Below are positions 23,451 through 35,189 of a stretch of DNA of 64,000 nucleotides, in pieces. Source of the DNA: Stenopsyche tienmushanensis. Taxonomy: Eukaryota; Arthropoda; Insecta; Trichoptera; Stenopsychidae. The stretch covers positions 620,001 to 684,000 of the forward strand of contig WACJ01000402.1 in NCBI GenBank assembly GCA_008973525.1. Direction: 5' to 3'. Made by a program: the position numbers and the translations under genes. Every line of letters begins with the position of its first letter. The first letter of the stretch is position 1. The notes below the pieces were generated by a model that worked only from the letters and a program-made list of their open reading frames with translations, was not told where the DNA came from and did no database searches.

Positions 23451-23699
23451 TTGCAGAATATTTGGTCAGTACTTAAAACTAATGACTTTTTATTAATTTA
23501 GGATTATATTCTTTCGATAGGATCATCGGCTATAAACCGCTTTGGTCTGAGTCTTGGAGGCTTATTTGGTCAGGGGCATTCTATTTGAAGTTGGGGTTTA
23601 CCTTTAATCTTCTTATTTTACTTTACAACTGAGTCTTTGTGTATCATGTAGCTTGTCATAAACTAAAGAGTGTGGGTTATCACACTTTCTTTGAAGCCG

Positions 23700-23850
23700 A
23701 TTCTCCCCTCGCAGTCCAATGTTTTGACTGTTCCTCTGTCTCGATTGTGAAGTGATGGACTCATGTTTCATCCATGGTTACGATGTTCAGCATGGCAGCT
23801 CGTACGGCCTCGTTTAAACTCTGCCATCCAATATTTTAATGTCGTAAACA
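23700..23850 (-). pseudogene. Internally deleted mariner transposase relic (minus)
   Basis: On the minus strand an N-terminal block WMAEFKRGRTSC is followed almost directly by VTMDET, a stop, then VHHFTIETEEQSKHW. These are the mariner helix-turn-helix end and the first catalytic aspartate region. About 100 residues that normally separate them are missing. The N-terminal block is nearly the same as in the plus-strand relic at 37380-37815, so both belong to one family. Non-functional. Confidence 0.8.
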
Positions 23851-26800
23851 ATGGATCAGACTCCCCAGAGTTGAATCTGGTTCGACTTTGATATTGGTTG
23901 GATTAAGACCTGTATTATATCACATAAAGATGACCAATTTTGAAATAATTGAAAGCCGCCCATCAATTGAAATAATTGAAATAATTAAGAAGACGCCATA
24001 TTTTTGCATCGAGATGCATTCAATCGAATCTTCCCGGATTATATAACGCATTCTACGCTGCAATTTCAAAACCAAAACCGATCGATCATTAAACATCTAT
24101 CGATCGTTTCATCTATAAACGATCTATGCTAATCGTCCATTGTAACTGTGTCAATGAATGTATGATTCTTCCATCGATTGATGCACTTTTATATCATAAG
24201 CATCTCACACTGCAAATTACGATGCACACAGGGAGAAAGTTTTTTTGCCTGAAATTTGCGTAATTGACAAACCGAGCGATCATTATATACATCTTACCGA
24301 CTGCCAATAACAAACCGCGAATCAACGGACCGAATCGTCTCAGCATTGCTATGCATTTTTTGCATTCGACGTTAAATACGTACGAAAAAGAAGCATCTTG
24401 CATACATGCGATTGCAAATCGAATTACATATGTCGGAATTAGTTTCCCAATTCGCCCGATTTGTTGGATCTATAAATCCTCATTAATGCAGAGTTAAAAT
24501 GCATGTGCTCAGCGAAATATGAACGCCTTTTTAACATAATTCGCGTCGAATGCGTCCGATTCGATAAACGTCGGTAATTGCAGTCAGCGCGCGGCTAAAT
24601 TGCGTCGCCCAGGTTTTATTGCCCGCATTATACGTCCATTCATCCCGCGTCGGGTACGTTTCATAGTTTCTAGAAGCAGTTTTGTACGTCGTTTTTCCTC
24701 TAGCGTATCTCGTTCACCTTCGACTGAAATGCAAGCTCTTGGAAATCTCACTCGTTCCAATCTTTTTAATCGGACGAAGGACGCTGCTATGCAACTGACG
24801 AGTGACCTGAAAAGAGACACAGCGCGGTGGACACCCTCGATGCGGATTTTCAATTTAGAATTGAACCTTGACACGCTTGCTTCTGTGGATGTTTCTAAAA
24901 AAGATCCTTAAAAGTCACGATCGGCGAATCCTTGCGCAGGCAATAGATGAAACGAATTAGTCCATCGTCGAAAATCAGGACACTTTCGTCCCGTTCGCCT
25001 TGAGAATAACGGACAAAGGATAAGCGCGTGGAAAATTCGGCATGCATTTTAATATTTATTCAAATGATGACATTTGAATATATGCATATTTTGAACATTT
25101 CCAATTGAAATACACATGTGCAATAAGTTTGCAATTCATTCTAAAGCATGCGTTAATGAAATGTGACCCATGGGAGATTTGTTATCTCTTATGGGAGAGT
25201 TTGCATGCATTTTTTTGTTATTGTTGTTGTAGGAATTAGACTCTGGATGCTAAATATGAGAAAATTATTGATAGGATGTCTTCTGTATTATATGTATCCA
25301 AGTTCGTATTTATTCCACGCTGATATGATATATGCACCCGTATATTATGATACCGTGTGCCACTACTTTTTTTTGCGTTGTCTTAGATTTTATATGTTTT
25401 TGTCTGTAAATTGATATGTTTTTGAGTTGTCGCTGTATTGATTTATAGGTAGGCCCGTTCGCAACGGCGGGGAGCAACAGGAGCGACCGCCCCGGGTGCA
25501 ATTATAATCGAGGGCGTTCAACCGTCGCTTGCGAACGTTGCAGATTTGATGCTGACAGCCTGTCTGATGTGCGATGCTCGACTTTCCTTCTCGGTTTGAC
25601 TTTCTTCCGCGTGGGATGAACCGCTTTATGCTCGATACTGCATACTTCACGCTCGAGGAACGAGACGCGTGCCCGGACTCTCGATTCCGTCCCGCCGAAA
25701 AGCAGCTCTCGACCTATCGAATTTCAAAGGAACTGGTCGAAGAACCGAATCGAGGTTGTTTTGGCACTTTTCAAAGTTGAAGATGTGCCGTTTCGCAAAT
25801 TGGCAAAAATGAAATGATAGCGATTAGCAAAATTCGTCGCTAGGAACTCGGATAGTAATACGTACGTTGACGTAGTATTTACGCAACGGCATGGTTTTAA
25901 AATAGTTTCCCAATCCGCGGCATGGCCTCACCTCGTTAGGGAGTGTTGAACCCGGCCAGAAGTGGGCCAGCGGCGCCAGACGGGGACGGATGCATGCGCG
26001 AGCCCTCGAGGCAGAGGGAGACGCCGCATTACACTACTTTACAAATGCGTTTACATTACCAGCTTGAGACACTGCGAGAGAGCAGCTCGGCTAAACAAAC
26101 GAAGGTAACCGAACGATTTGTTCTTTCTCGCAAACGGTCTTCAATGACAACAATTACTATCGAGATTTTTTGTTCCCGCCGACGACATCGGCGGTCTAAT
26201 TGCATCTGCATGAGGCTCTAATAGATTTCATCTCGGCGATTGCGCAAGGGAAAGAGCCACGGGTTGCGATAACAAATTATTTGTTATATTAACAGCTGTC
26301 ACGGATGACATTCTCCTTGAGGTGCTAAAAAATCTGATTGTGCCGAAACGACACCTGCTAAAACAAAACGGTAATTTATCGCAACAATAAATTACCGTTC
26401 GGCGCGATCAACATTCGCATAATTTGATCTGGACTCCTTTGTGTGTCCGATGCGAAGAACCCCTCTTCATATGCATTTATGTTAAAAGATACCTGCTCGG
26501 ATTTACGACAATCATGCGGCGCTGCAACGTGTGCAAAATATATGGGTCAGTGCTCCCGTTTGACCCGCCCTACTGAGATAAATCGGCATCCCGAATATCC
26601 CGAAATTATACACGCCCGGAAGTCGATAATCGGAATTCGGATGCTGCCTTCGTTAGAAAGATGCACCGCATGGATTGAGAGCAAATTTAAAGATGTCAAT
26701 TCAAATTCGGTCCCGACGAATTGGTACATTGTCCGGGTCGATTTGATTCGCTATCTAGTCCATCGCGACACACTTCTAATGAATTCGGATGTTTTTTACG

Positions 26801-28000
26801 TGGCGTTCTTTTACTCGCTTCGAATTGAATGGTCGCTTTTATTTTAGAAATGTATCGATGCGATTCGATGTCCGCATGTGAGATGCTCCAGTTTGCGGAT
26901 GAGCCATTGTTTTAGTAATTCGGGCGGCAATTAGTAAGTGATTTGATGCCGTTTGTACAGTTACATTTGTCGTCTCGCTCTGCTGGCAGCGGCCGCGTGC
27001 GTCGGAGGGAGACGGAACGCGTGCGCTATTTTTAGTGTCGATTCCATATTTAAATAGTGTTTCGTTTATTTTAGACTTTCGCCGTCGATCGAGAGAGAGA
27101 GTCGCATAGCGAAAGTGAACGCAGAGTGAAAGTTAGAGCGGGATGCCAAATATGAAACTCGAATTATTCAATCGGCATCATCGACGGTCGATTACTTTTT
27201 GCGTCATGCAATTACATCGCGAGCTCGGACCGTCGATTGTTATTGTTTTATTGCCGCGCGCTTTTATCTGACACCGATGGACATTCTTCGCGTTATTTCG
27301 AGCCGCTCCATGAGCGTCTCCACTCAACGCGACCATAATTCATGCCGTTCCCGTTGCATTTATGCTGAGCTTCAGCAATGAAAACATATTGTATATCGGT
27401 CAATTACGTCACTGTTGGTACGTGTGTACCATTTTAGAGTTACGTTGCGATAAAAAGGACGCGAGTTCGATGCCCTGGCAAGAAGTTGACCTCAAAAAAC
27501 GAGGACATTGGAAATTGGCAGCGCACCGCCGAAGACCTCAACCACCACGCTCGTGTCGAGCGATTGTCGCCTCTGTAGCGCACGGGTCTTGGGCGGCAAT
27601 TGCCTCGACTCGGCTCCGATAGCTGAGTGTCTTATATTTCACGGTAATCTGTGGCACAAGTGAATTACGTGCACGTTATTTATGATATGCCGAGCTGACT
27701 AACACGTCAGCGGTGGCGAAGAGTGGCATCCGTGCGTCGACGTCATCCATTATTCCAATCAACCCCGGCTGTGTACGTATCGTGCTCCAAGCGCTCCAAA
27801 CTTGTATGATTCATATGGAATTCGGTTACCTCATGCAACCGATGACTGACCATGAACAACATCTTGCGACAGCTCCTGGATCTGACATCTCACTCAAAAC
27901 CATTGCTCTCAATATTCGAAGCTGCGACATCGGCTATTAGGAAACGATTCCAGCTCACTTGCTACTAACATTTTCTCAGATGTGTCATCAGATCGGGATG
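23851..28000. other. Four kilobases without a supported gene
   Basis: Contains GC-richer patches at 24.55-25.0, 25.45-26.2 and 26.95-27.6 kb with overlapping frames on both strands (for example 24584-24874 minus against 24600-24911 plus) and no recognisable product. A perfect hairpin lies at 26367-26399. No transposase relics were recognised here, unlike the flanks. It could hold enhancers or intronic regulatory DNA. Confidence 0.4.
26367..26399. repeat. Perfect hairpin, 13-bp stem with 7-nt loop
   Basis: AACGGTAATTTAT and ATAAATTACCGTT flank the loop CGCAACA. The stem is perfect and AT-rich. It is shorter than a microRNA precursor and is not followed by a T-run typical of a pol III terminator. 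Its role is unknown. Confidence 0.6.
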
Positions 28001-28005
28001 GACGC

Positions 28006-28082
28006 TGTGGCGGATTTAGCACCTGTGAGGCCCTTGGCGCAATTTAACTGGACTCATTTGGTTTTTACCAAAACTTGAAGAA
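28006..28082 (-). repeat. GGCGGATTTA repeat R6, partial copy 1
   Basis: CTGTGGCGGATTTAGCACC resembles the CAGTGGCGGATTTAGCA end of the R6 family, and the sequence continues with the family block GACTCATTTGGTTTTTACC. Other copies: 43095-43168, 43866-44050, 45291-45425 and 46708-46830. It abuts the hAT copy at 28083-28560. Confidence 0.6.
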
Positions 28083-28560
28083 ATTTGGGATTAATAAACG
28101 TAATCCCGAAAAAATCGGGATTGAAATATTTATGTAACCAAAATCGTACACTTTACCAGCACAATAAAGGCTACTAAATCGAGATATTCGCGCCGAAATC
28201 TGAACGCTTGGAAACAGTGGAGTAACTACTAATTGGCGAACTTATGCGAAGTCTAGAGACAATAACTGTCTAATCTATGTATACATATATACATTACATA
28301 TATGTTTTTCAAATTGTTATATTAACTTTTCCTTAACGGTGATGTATTTACTACACCTCGACTCTAATAATGAGAATATCGATATGAAATATAATAGATA
28401 CGGGGTTCAGAATTTTTGTATTCCTCCGTAATATAATTACGAATCGCATCAATGTTTTATAGTATACAAGTATTCATCTGTGCCGACGGAAATAAATAAT
28501 TTGTCGGGAAATCGGGAATTTTGCGAGTTTTAGTCCGCGTCTCGGCAGAAAGGAATTTTA
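28083..28560. mobile_element. hAT family copy related to the 11920-12500 MITE (opposite orientation)
   Basis: Aligns with the reverse complement of 11920-12500 over almost its whole length. Landmarks are ATCGTACACTTTACCA, AGGCTACTAAATCGAGA, CGCTTGGAAACAGTGG, CCTTAACGGTGATGTATTT, AAATATAATAGATACG and GGGAAATCGGGAATTTTGCG. Both terminal repeats are missing or decayed: the left end runs into an R6 fragment, and on the right similarity stops at about 28557, where transposase-like sequence begins. This places the MITE interior next to hAT transposase sequence and links the two. Confidence 0.85.
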
Positions 28561-28599
28561 TCAGTCAAATCGATGGTGTTATACGAAAATGGTGGCTCA

Positions 28600-28776
28600 C
28601 GCGGTCATCAACTCGAACTAGCATTTAAATATCTGATGACGATACCTCCAAACGAGTGTGGAGGCTGAGCGTGTATTTTCAGCAGCAAGTTGCCTGACTT
28701 CCAAAATCAGATCCAGACTAAATGACGAAACCCTCGATGCTTTAATGTTACTTCGGGCATATTGTCCATCGTTATA
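28600..28776 (+). pseudogene. hAT transposase C-terminal dimerisation domain, frameshifted
   Basis: The plus strand encodes ELAFKYLMTIPP, a one-base frameshift, then TSVEAERVFSAAS, CLTSKIRSRL and LNDETLDALMLLRAY with a stop shortly after. This is the C-terminal dimerisation region of hAT transposases, with the diagnostic S-V-x-x-E-R-x-F-S-x-x-G/S and R-x-R-L blocks. The catalytic part is absent. The 54 bp after the stop (AATAAATGAACCTTAACAC onward) recur at 42236-42290, so another trace of this family's 3' flank lies there. Confidence 0.88.
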
Positions 28777-28969
28777 TTAATAAATGAACCTTAACACCGT
28801 TGATATTGTTGAGCCTCATAATAGCGTTTTAAAATCAGTATTGATATCAGGCTGAGTTTTAAATATATAATTGTTTTATAGGGCTTTCTGCTATATATTA
28901 TGATTCTAAGAAGACTCCATATCTGATAGTTTTAACGTGGATACGTACAAATTCCATTATAATAAAATG

Positions 28970-29135
28970 ATCGCTGTATGGGTATCTTTACAGTACGATC
29001 TTGCCATTGATGTACGAGTGTATGATGAGACGCAAGACACTCTCATTGTCTCTGTCTCCGATTCACTAATCTCCACATTCAATGTGCGAAAATACTCTCA
29101 TTCCCAAGAGGTTTTTGTTATTGTACACAACATTC
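28970..29135. repeat. Dispersed repeat R5, copy 2
   Basis: Same-orientation partner of 23290-23450 with shared blocks GTATGGGTATCTTTACA, ACGAGTGTATGATGAG and TCAATGTGCGAAAATACTCT. It lies about 200 bp after the hAT transposase relic and could belong to the same decayed element. Confidence 0.65.
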
Positions 29136-30320
29136 CCGTCACTTGATGTTCGTCATTTTCGCGCATGTGTAAAATGATGAAGCCGTGGCTTCCACTCCAA
29201 AACCGCTCGAGCTATGCGAGTTGGACATCAGGATATCATATTGGCAATGGGTGTGCTGATTAAAAAAGTCATCACCGCGTGACCCAATGTCTATGGAGCT
29301 AAGTCATACATGCAATTGGTGATCAATAAATTATCGCGCGTCCAATATCCATTACTGTAGTGCGGCGATTAGTGTCAATTCAGTCATTCCTGTTCATTGT
29401 TCGCGAGTCGTCAAGAATGAGACGAAGGTCAATTAACGCAACGCCTTTGTGCCGTTCTAGCAGATTCTCAATAATTCTAAATTGAAATGCATATAATTCT
29501 ATATGATAGTCGTAATGCTGCAATTAGCACACGACTGGCTGTTGAGAACGATCGCCCTTGACCACCATTCCGGTTGCTGGCTTCGACGGCGACCTTTTAG
29601 CAGCAGCAGCGCAACTCTGTCCCATTAAGCGAGTTCGCGGCCCAAGAATCCATCTAGAAGCCATACCATCCAATATCTGATGCCGACACTTCAAAATCAA
29701 ATCCTAAACGCGGCGATCCTTTGTCTCCGCCTCTGCTCCATCATCGCATTTTATATAAGTTAATGATATGGTAGTTCAGTCATTTATACAAATTGTACGA
29801 AGAAAAAGAGGTCAGCATTAACGGCCGATTAGCATTATCGATTGATTTTATAAAATTATTATACACACACACACATTAGCATTAAAATTTCACTAAAAAC
29901 CCCGCCGATAGATGTCTCTGTTTGTATGTACGCTAAATGGACGCAAAGGCTGCTTTGGAATTTCGGTACGAAATTTGGGACGCCTATTATGTTTTCGATG
30001 TAACAAATGATATCGTCAGCGTATTTTGCCATTCAGTACGAATAATGAAAATTTTACCCCTATTCGGGGGTTGGACCGTATCGCCTCCGCACCGAACAAA
30101 TTATCTTAATGCGTTTTTTTATAAGAGAATTTGATTCTTATTGCTCAATATATTATAACTATATATACAGTCGACCCCCGTTAATCGACGCTTATTGCTT
30201 CTGTCGAAGATTGTCGATGAATGAGGCCACAGCGCTAATGATTAAGCTTTATACGAGGTATTTCAATAGTAACGCTCTATTTTTGAATGTGAATAAAACA
30301 AGTTGTGCGTGAGGTATCTA
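29136..30320. other. Non-coding stretch, no gene seen
   Basis: Holds an isolated CTCF-like CCCGCCGATAGATGTCTC at 29901-29918, very similar to the motif at 22360 (both are followed within 30 bp by CGCTAAATG). It also holds a short ACACACACACACA tract near 29864 and a pogo-like end, CAGTCGACCCCCGTTAATCG, near 30169. No gene is supported. Confidence 0.5.
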
Positions 30321-30324
30321 GTCA

Positions 30325-30615
30325 ATTTCTTTTTTATTTGAAGGAATATTTAATGGCAATAATTATGCAATGTAATATCGTTCAAATGTCTGCCACGGCT
30401 TTGCTCGGTGGCCCGTATTTCAGATATCCAATTTTCAATGACGCCCTCAAATCGCTCGTGCAGAATGTCCATCGTGTCGTGCACTGTATCCATATCATCC
30501 AGTTTATAAATAATTTTTAATGGTTTGCTCACATTATTTGGCAGATGTTGCTTTAACAACATAGCCGCTATAGTCTTACAAATTTCGAGCGTGCATGTTG
30601 AAAGAACCTGTAGAA
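30325..30615 (-). mobile_element. IS630/Tc1-mariner-type relic, copy 2 (minus)
   Basis: The minus strand reads MDILHERFEGVIENW followed by ISEIRATEQSRGRHLNDI and TLHN, a transposase C-terminus like that at 8095-8440 (VIENRTS...RGEHLNH). The shared 5' block (GCTTTAACAACATAGCCGCTATAG, then AAATTTCGAGCGT) follows at higher coordinates. The catalytic middle is deleted. Same strand as all other copies in this window. Confidence 0.72.
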
Positions 30616-32265
30616 AATTTCATTTGCTGCCTGCAATATTGTTGAAGAAAAGGTTCGTCATCGGAGTCTCGCAGCTGGGATCTCTCTGGCTATCTTTTGT
30701 TCCACCTATTGAACATTTTTTTTTAATCAAATAGTAGAACAGAGCATACAAAAAGCTCTCGAGAGCGAAATAATTTATTTGAATACAATTTTTGCTATGA
30801 AATAAATCATGATGAGGTTTTATAAAATGAGCATTTAAAAAATCCCAGAATTTCCGTGTGAATACAGCCTTATTACTTACAATTACGCAATATTCGGTTG
30901 TTAATCATTTTAATGGTGGTTTTACCAAAGTCAAACATAACATAATTAGCATTTTATTGTACTTAGTTGGTCAATTACACGAGGTGTAAATCGGACCAAA
31001 TTGCATATTTGATAGGTTTTCTGTGGATTTTTTGGTGATTATTAAAACCATGCATTTCAAAGACATCCCCAAGAGTTATAAATCCATTTCGGTTATCGAT
31101 TTCGTTCCGGTTCAAAGCCGTCCATTGCCGTGATGCCTGATTCACATACAATAATTGAGTTTAAATGCAATTTAAATATGTGGATTGCATTGGGTATTGG
31201 TTTCAATGAAAAAAAAAAGCGAGCTTATACAATCGTTGTTCATTGCTTGGTGAATATTGATGGCACGTATTCCTCCTGTGGGACCTCTGTATCCAGTCCA
31301 ACTGAATATTGATAAACTATTACGCTTTTATTGGAAAATATTTCCAACGAGGAAAATCTGCATTTCCAATCATCGAGGGTATGCATAATTTATCGTCGGC
31401 CACAGCATCCATTGGCTGATTGACGATCTGGGATGCTGCGAATGGTATTGTACAGAATTTACAAGATAAATTATTTATGTGCATTGGCGATTATATTTCT
31501 AGCATTCTAAGTCCACGATAAATATGGATGGAAATGAAAATGCCTCGTAAACAATGGAGGGAATTTGCATGTGAAATTGAAACATTATTCGAAGCAAATG
31601 CTCCTCTTAGCCCGATTAAGAGTTCAATTGCATTTGCAAATTGTGGAGATTTGCAACGAACCACTTGCACCAGGGTTAATGGCCTACTAGGAAAGCCGAT
31701 TGTGGAATAATCGCAGTTTGCAGCTTATCTTTGCGGATTGAGTAAGCAGCGTTGGTTTATCCAACTTATGCCCGATTATGGCGCAAATTTTGCTTCTATT
31801 AATTATTTAGCAAAATACTACCACATTCCATAGCTCAATATTCATTCTAGCAATCAATGCTTGGAAGCAAAGATTTTCCCGCTTGGAAATTCATTGAAAA
31901 CGTCGCCGTTGATACAACATGTGTGCCACATAACCCAGGTAAACATGTATCATGCTTCCATTCGAATACAGATCCTATGTATCATTTTACGCCAATTCTT
32001 CCAGCTCTGAACGATACAGTGCTTAATATGCATCAGAGAATGAGAAAAATCAATTTTCGAAAATATTTTAACGCCAGCAATAAGATAAATTGCTCACTGG
32101 CATTGCACCAAAATGTTTTTTTTTTGAGGCAAACTATCCCAAGCGAACGAATGTCATTGATTGAGTGCCCGAATGATTGATTTACTTAATGTGCACAGTT
32201 GCGACTGGTTAATCAATCAAATGAAAAATGGCACAAAACGAAAATTTGTATATACCGGCATTGAA
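30616..32265. other. Non-coding stretch, no gene seen
   Basis: AT-rich, with a 107-codon plus frame at 31857-32180 that has no recognisable domain or plausible exon borders. No repeats of note. Confidence 0.5.
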
Positions 32266-32404
32266 TTTAAATCTACAAAGCTGCATATTTATCTACAAAT
32301 AGTTTACGTTGATTGTTGTTTAATAAGCGTCATCTACTTTCGATATAAGATGGATAGGGCTTCGGTAGACGTGGCTAAAGTTATAGCGCGCGAACATGAT
32401 TGAA
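32266..32404 (+). repeat. Dispersed 140-bp repeat R4, copy 2
   Basis: Plus-orientation copy with AAAGCTGCATATTTATCTAC, AGTTTACGTTGATTGTTGTT, GGATAGGGCTTCGGTAGACG and TGGCTAAAGTTATAGCGCG. It ends about 80 bp before the second ratchet candidate. Confidence 0.75.
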
Positions 32405-32459
32405 ATTTGTGAGTGCGAATCTGCCATGATTTGAAATGCATCGATTAGAATCAATACGA

Positions 32460-32550
32460 TACTAATATTAAAATATTTTTGTTTCAGGTAAGAATTCCAT
32501 CTTCTGCAAGCTCTTATGTTAGTTATGTTACGTGTTAGGTAAGTACCATA
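32460..32550 (+). promoter_or_regulatory. Candidate ratchet point (recursive splice site) 2
   Basis: AAATATTTTTGTTTCAG ends at 32487 and is followed directly by GTAAGA, again an acceptor fused to a donor. A strong donor TTAG/GTAAGT follows at 32538/32539, which would define a 51-nt optional exon (32488-32538). Entered in phase 1 it reads ten codons after the split codon and then TAG, so inclusion would create a premature stop, as reported for cryptic exons next to recursive sites. Site 1 is 23.27 kb upstream and site 3 is 21.74 kb downstream. Prediction only. Confidence 0.6.
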
Positions 32551-33148
32551 TAATAGCTTTAAAACTATTTATACCCAATCCCATTAACAGGTATTTAAAA
32601 GAAAACTACTCCTTTTTAAATTCGTTTTATATTCAATAAAACTTCAAGAATGTAGCTTTCATGTTGTATGCATACTCGAGTGATCTAGGGAGAGTATGCC
32701 CGCATATGTGGCGTTCAGCGCTCCATAGCGCTTTATTTTTAATGCCGTGCTTCTATTTCCAATAGAATATTATTGTTTATTCAAATTATCATCTCAAACG
32801 TGTCATTTGCTATCTGTTTTATTGTTTTTTCACGTTATCATACATATCAAAACACAAATAATCGCTCGTGTTTCTATAAAGGAATGTAATATTTGGACAA
32901 TTTTTTATAGCGTACAAAATTAAGAGGTTATGTTAGTTTATATACACTTGGATCTGTTTTTATGCGATTTTGATGTTATGCGCGTTTCAAAAAGAATGGA
33001 AAATATCCATCATTTTTTTGTAGAGGACAAAGTTTTTTTTTATGCGAATGCGCATAAAAAAATCTAAAATTAACACTAATACAAATTACAACCGTTAACG
33101 TGTCTCCAGTGTCTTTTTTTACTTGGCATAAGAACAATTAAAAGAAAA

Positions 33149-33245
33149 ATAAAATTCTGAACTCCATATCTATTATATTTCATATCGATATTCCCATTAT
33201 TAGAATCGAGTTGTAGTAAATACATCATGGCGAAGGAAAGATTAA
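33149..33245. repeat. Fragment of the 11920-12500 hAT family
   Basis: AAATTCTGAACTCCATATCT, ATATTTCATATCGATATT and GTAGTAAATACATCA align with the middle of the MITE at 11920-12500 in the same orientation. Ends are missing. Confidence 0.7.
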
Positions 33246-35100
33246 GAATTGCATGTCTACATATCACAAATTGCGTTAAAAATTAATGATTAAATCATCC
33301 CAAAGTTTAATCCCCGATTACGTTCTAAAAAAGACAACTTCAACACATAAGGATGACGAAATTGTATTGTGTTTTTATTTATATGATATTTTTTATAAGC
33401 TTTTTTTATGCGATTTTTGGTACAGTCCATCACATTGATTTGAAGTTATGCGGTTTTTTAAAAATAATGTAAATTATTTATAGGTTGTTTTCCATGGACC
33501 TGAAGAGATGAAAATCCGTTAGGGTGAGATGTCATCACCAGTTATAATGCAATTCATAAAAGACGTTCGGTACCCATCCAACCCCATAACACTCATCTTT
33601 TTCGTTTTGTCGATGATTTTTAAATGTGTTTAGGGATTTTAATGCATCCGTTATCAAAAGTTGAGAACCGTCCCGTTTTCGATTCATCCCTTAAGCTTCC
33701 GATGCCCGATTTAAATTTCTGGAACCAATATTGGCATCTGCGGATTGTTACCACTCTATCATATACATATCAGAGTGTTTTATTGGTTTTTGACATGGAC
33801 TTCATTAGTTTCGGGTCTAGACATTTTACCCTTAACAATAAAATAAAATCTGTTGCACAAAAATAATATTTAACAATAGTTTTACAAATAAAATAACTCA
33901 CAAAGAGATATAACTGATAAAAACTTTATGTACGGATAGAAACTGTCGATACACGAGACCCTCAGTGACGGCCCGCCGCACGCATTTACACGTTACAAAT
34001 TTGTATTTCAACTTAAATTCAATATAGTGTTATGGCTCAGAATTCTCATAGGAATACATAGTTGCAATATCGTTTTCGCAGATGTCACCAGTTGTACATT
34101 TCGCGTGACTGGGTTTCATGCAAAGACCGGTGGCCCTAATTCACACTAACAATTTCCCAGAGACCCAACGTGCGAAACCACAGATTAATTGCAACAAAAC
34201 ATACGCAACACCACAACAATTATAGATAGGAAATATTAACATGCCTTCATGAGGGAAATGCAATGATTTCGTTCAAGTTTGCACAATTATCGAAACGCCA
34301 TGCATGGCGTGCACGTTGCACGAAAATACACCATTACATCATTGCTGTTGTTTTTTTTTCAAAACAGGCAAGTTTTTTATTGTTTACGACTCAATGCCAG
34401 CATGTCATTCAACCTCATGGCATACATTATGCATCGATTCATTAATCGGATTGCTGATTGCGGATTAGGCTATGTAATACCCAAAGCGATGACTATAGTT
34501 AAGGTTAAATGGCCGGGGTGGTTTTGGGGAGTCGGCGTGGTTAGGGGTTGTGACCTGCCCCGCTTGGCGGGCACCGAACTCATGACCTCAGATGGAAAGC
34601 TTTCAGGGTGTGAGGTTCAAACGGGACAAAGACGAATATCGCACTACTTGCAACAAATAAAAATATCAATTATATCATTATTTTTGTCTGTCCTATCAGT
34701 TCCCAGTGTGGTTGTCCTCGACCCGAAATTTACAATCGCGACCCAAATGGTACCAGTATCAAACTCAAACACTGATTTTGGACATTCATTTGGGCTAATG
34801 GACCTTTATCTCAATTCACGACCAAAATTCCAATAATATCCACCCTATTCAAATCATATATTATACTGGAAAAACACAATTGAAGCAAATTTCACCCCCG
34901 ATTCCCCGGACGGGGTGAAAATTTAAGCTGCGAATTTATACCACCCCATTAAAAATTTCATCCATGTAAGCGATTTTCAAGCAGGATATAATATAATATT
35001 TTCAAATGCTTATTTATTATAAAAAAATAATATTTCATGCTAATAAATGTAACGAAATTTAATAACGTCGCTTGTTTGTTTTTTATGTTTTCACAAGAAC
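33246..35100. other. Non-coding stretch; possible tRNA-like SINE piece
   Basis: The plus frame 34279-34836 (185 codons) has no recognisable domain. Its middle crosses a GC-rich segment at about 34510-34635 (GTCGGCGTGGTTAGGGG, then CACCGAACTCATGACC) that weakly resembles A- and B-box spacing of a tRNA-derived SINE. I do not regard the frame as a gene. Confidence 0.3.
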
Positions 35101-35109
35101 GATCAGATG

Positions 35110-35184
35110 TACAATCAACCCTTCTATAGCGTCGAGATTGGGACCACGTTATATAAACAATACGCTATAGGAGGGTTGAATGTA
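35110..35184. mobile_element. 75-bp pogo-like micro-MITE
   Basis: TACAATCAACCCTTCTATAG at the left and its inverted counterpart CTATAGGAGGGTTGAATGTA at the right form terminal repeats of about 23 bp with two mismatches, starting and ending in TA. TA target duplication and CAACCC-type ends fit Tc1/mariner pogo-like elements. Only about 29 bp lie between the arms. Related single ends lie at 22099-22120 and near 30169. Confidence 0.7.
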
Positions 35185-35189
35185 TTAAT

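Noticed and set aside
26443..26847. 134-codon plus frame
   Set aside because: Begins without ATG, no recognisable domain and no splice signals. Chance frame is the simpler explanation.
34279..34836. 185-codon plus frame
   Set aside because: No domain or exon context; crosses a possible SINE piece.
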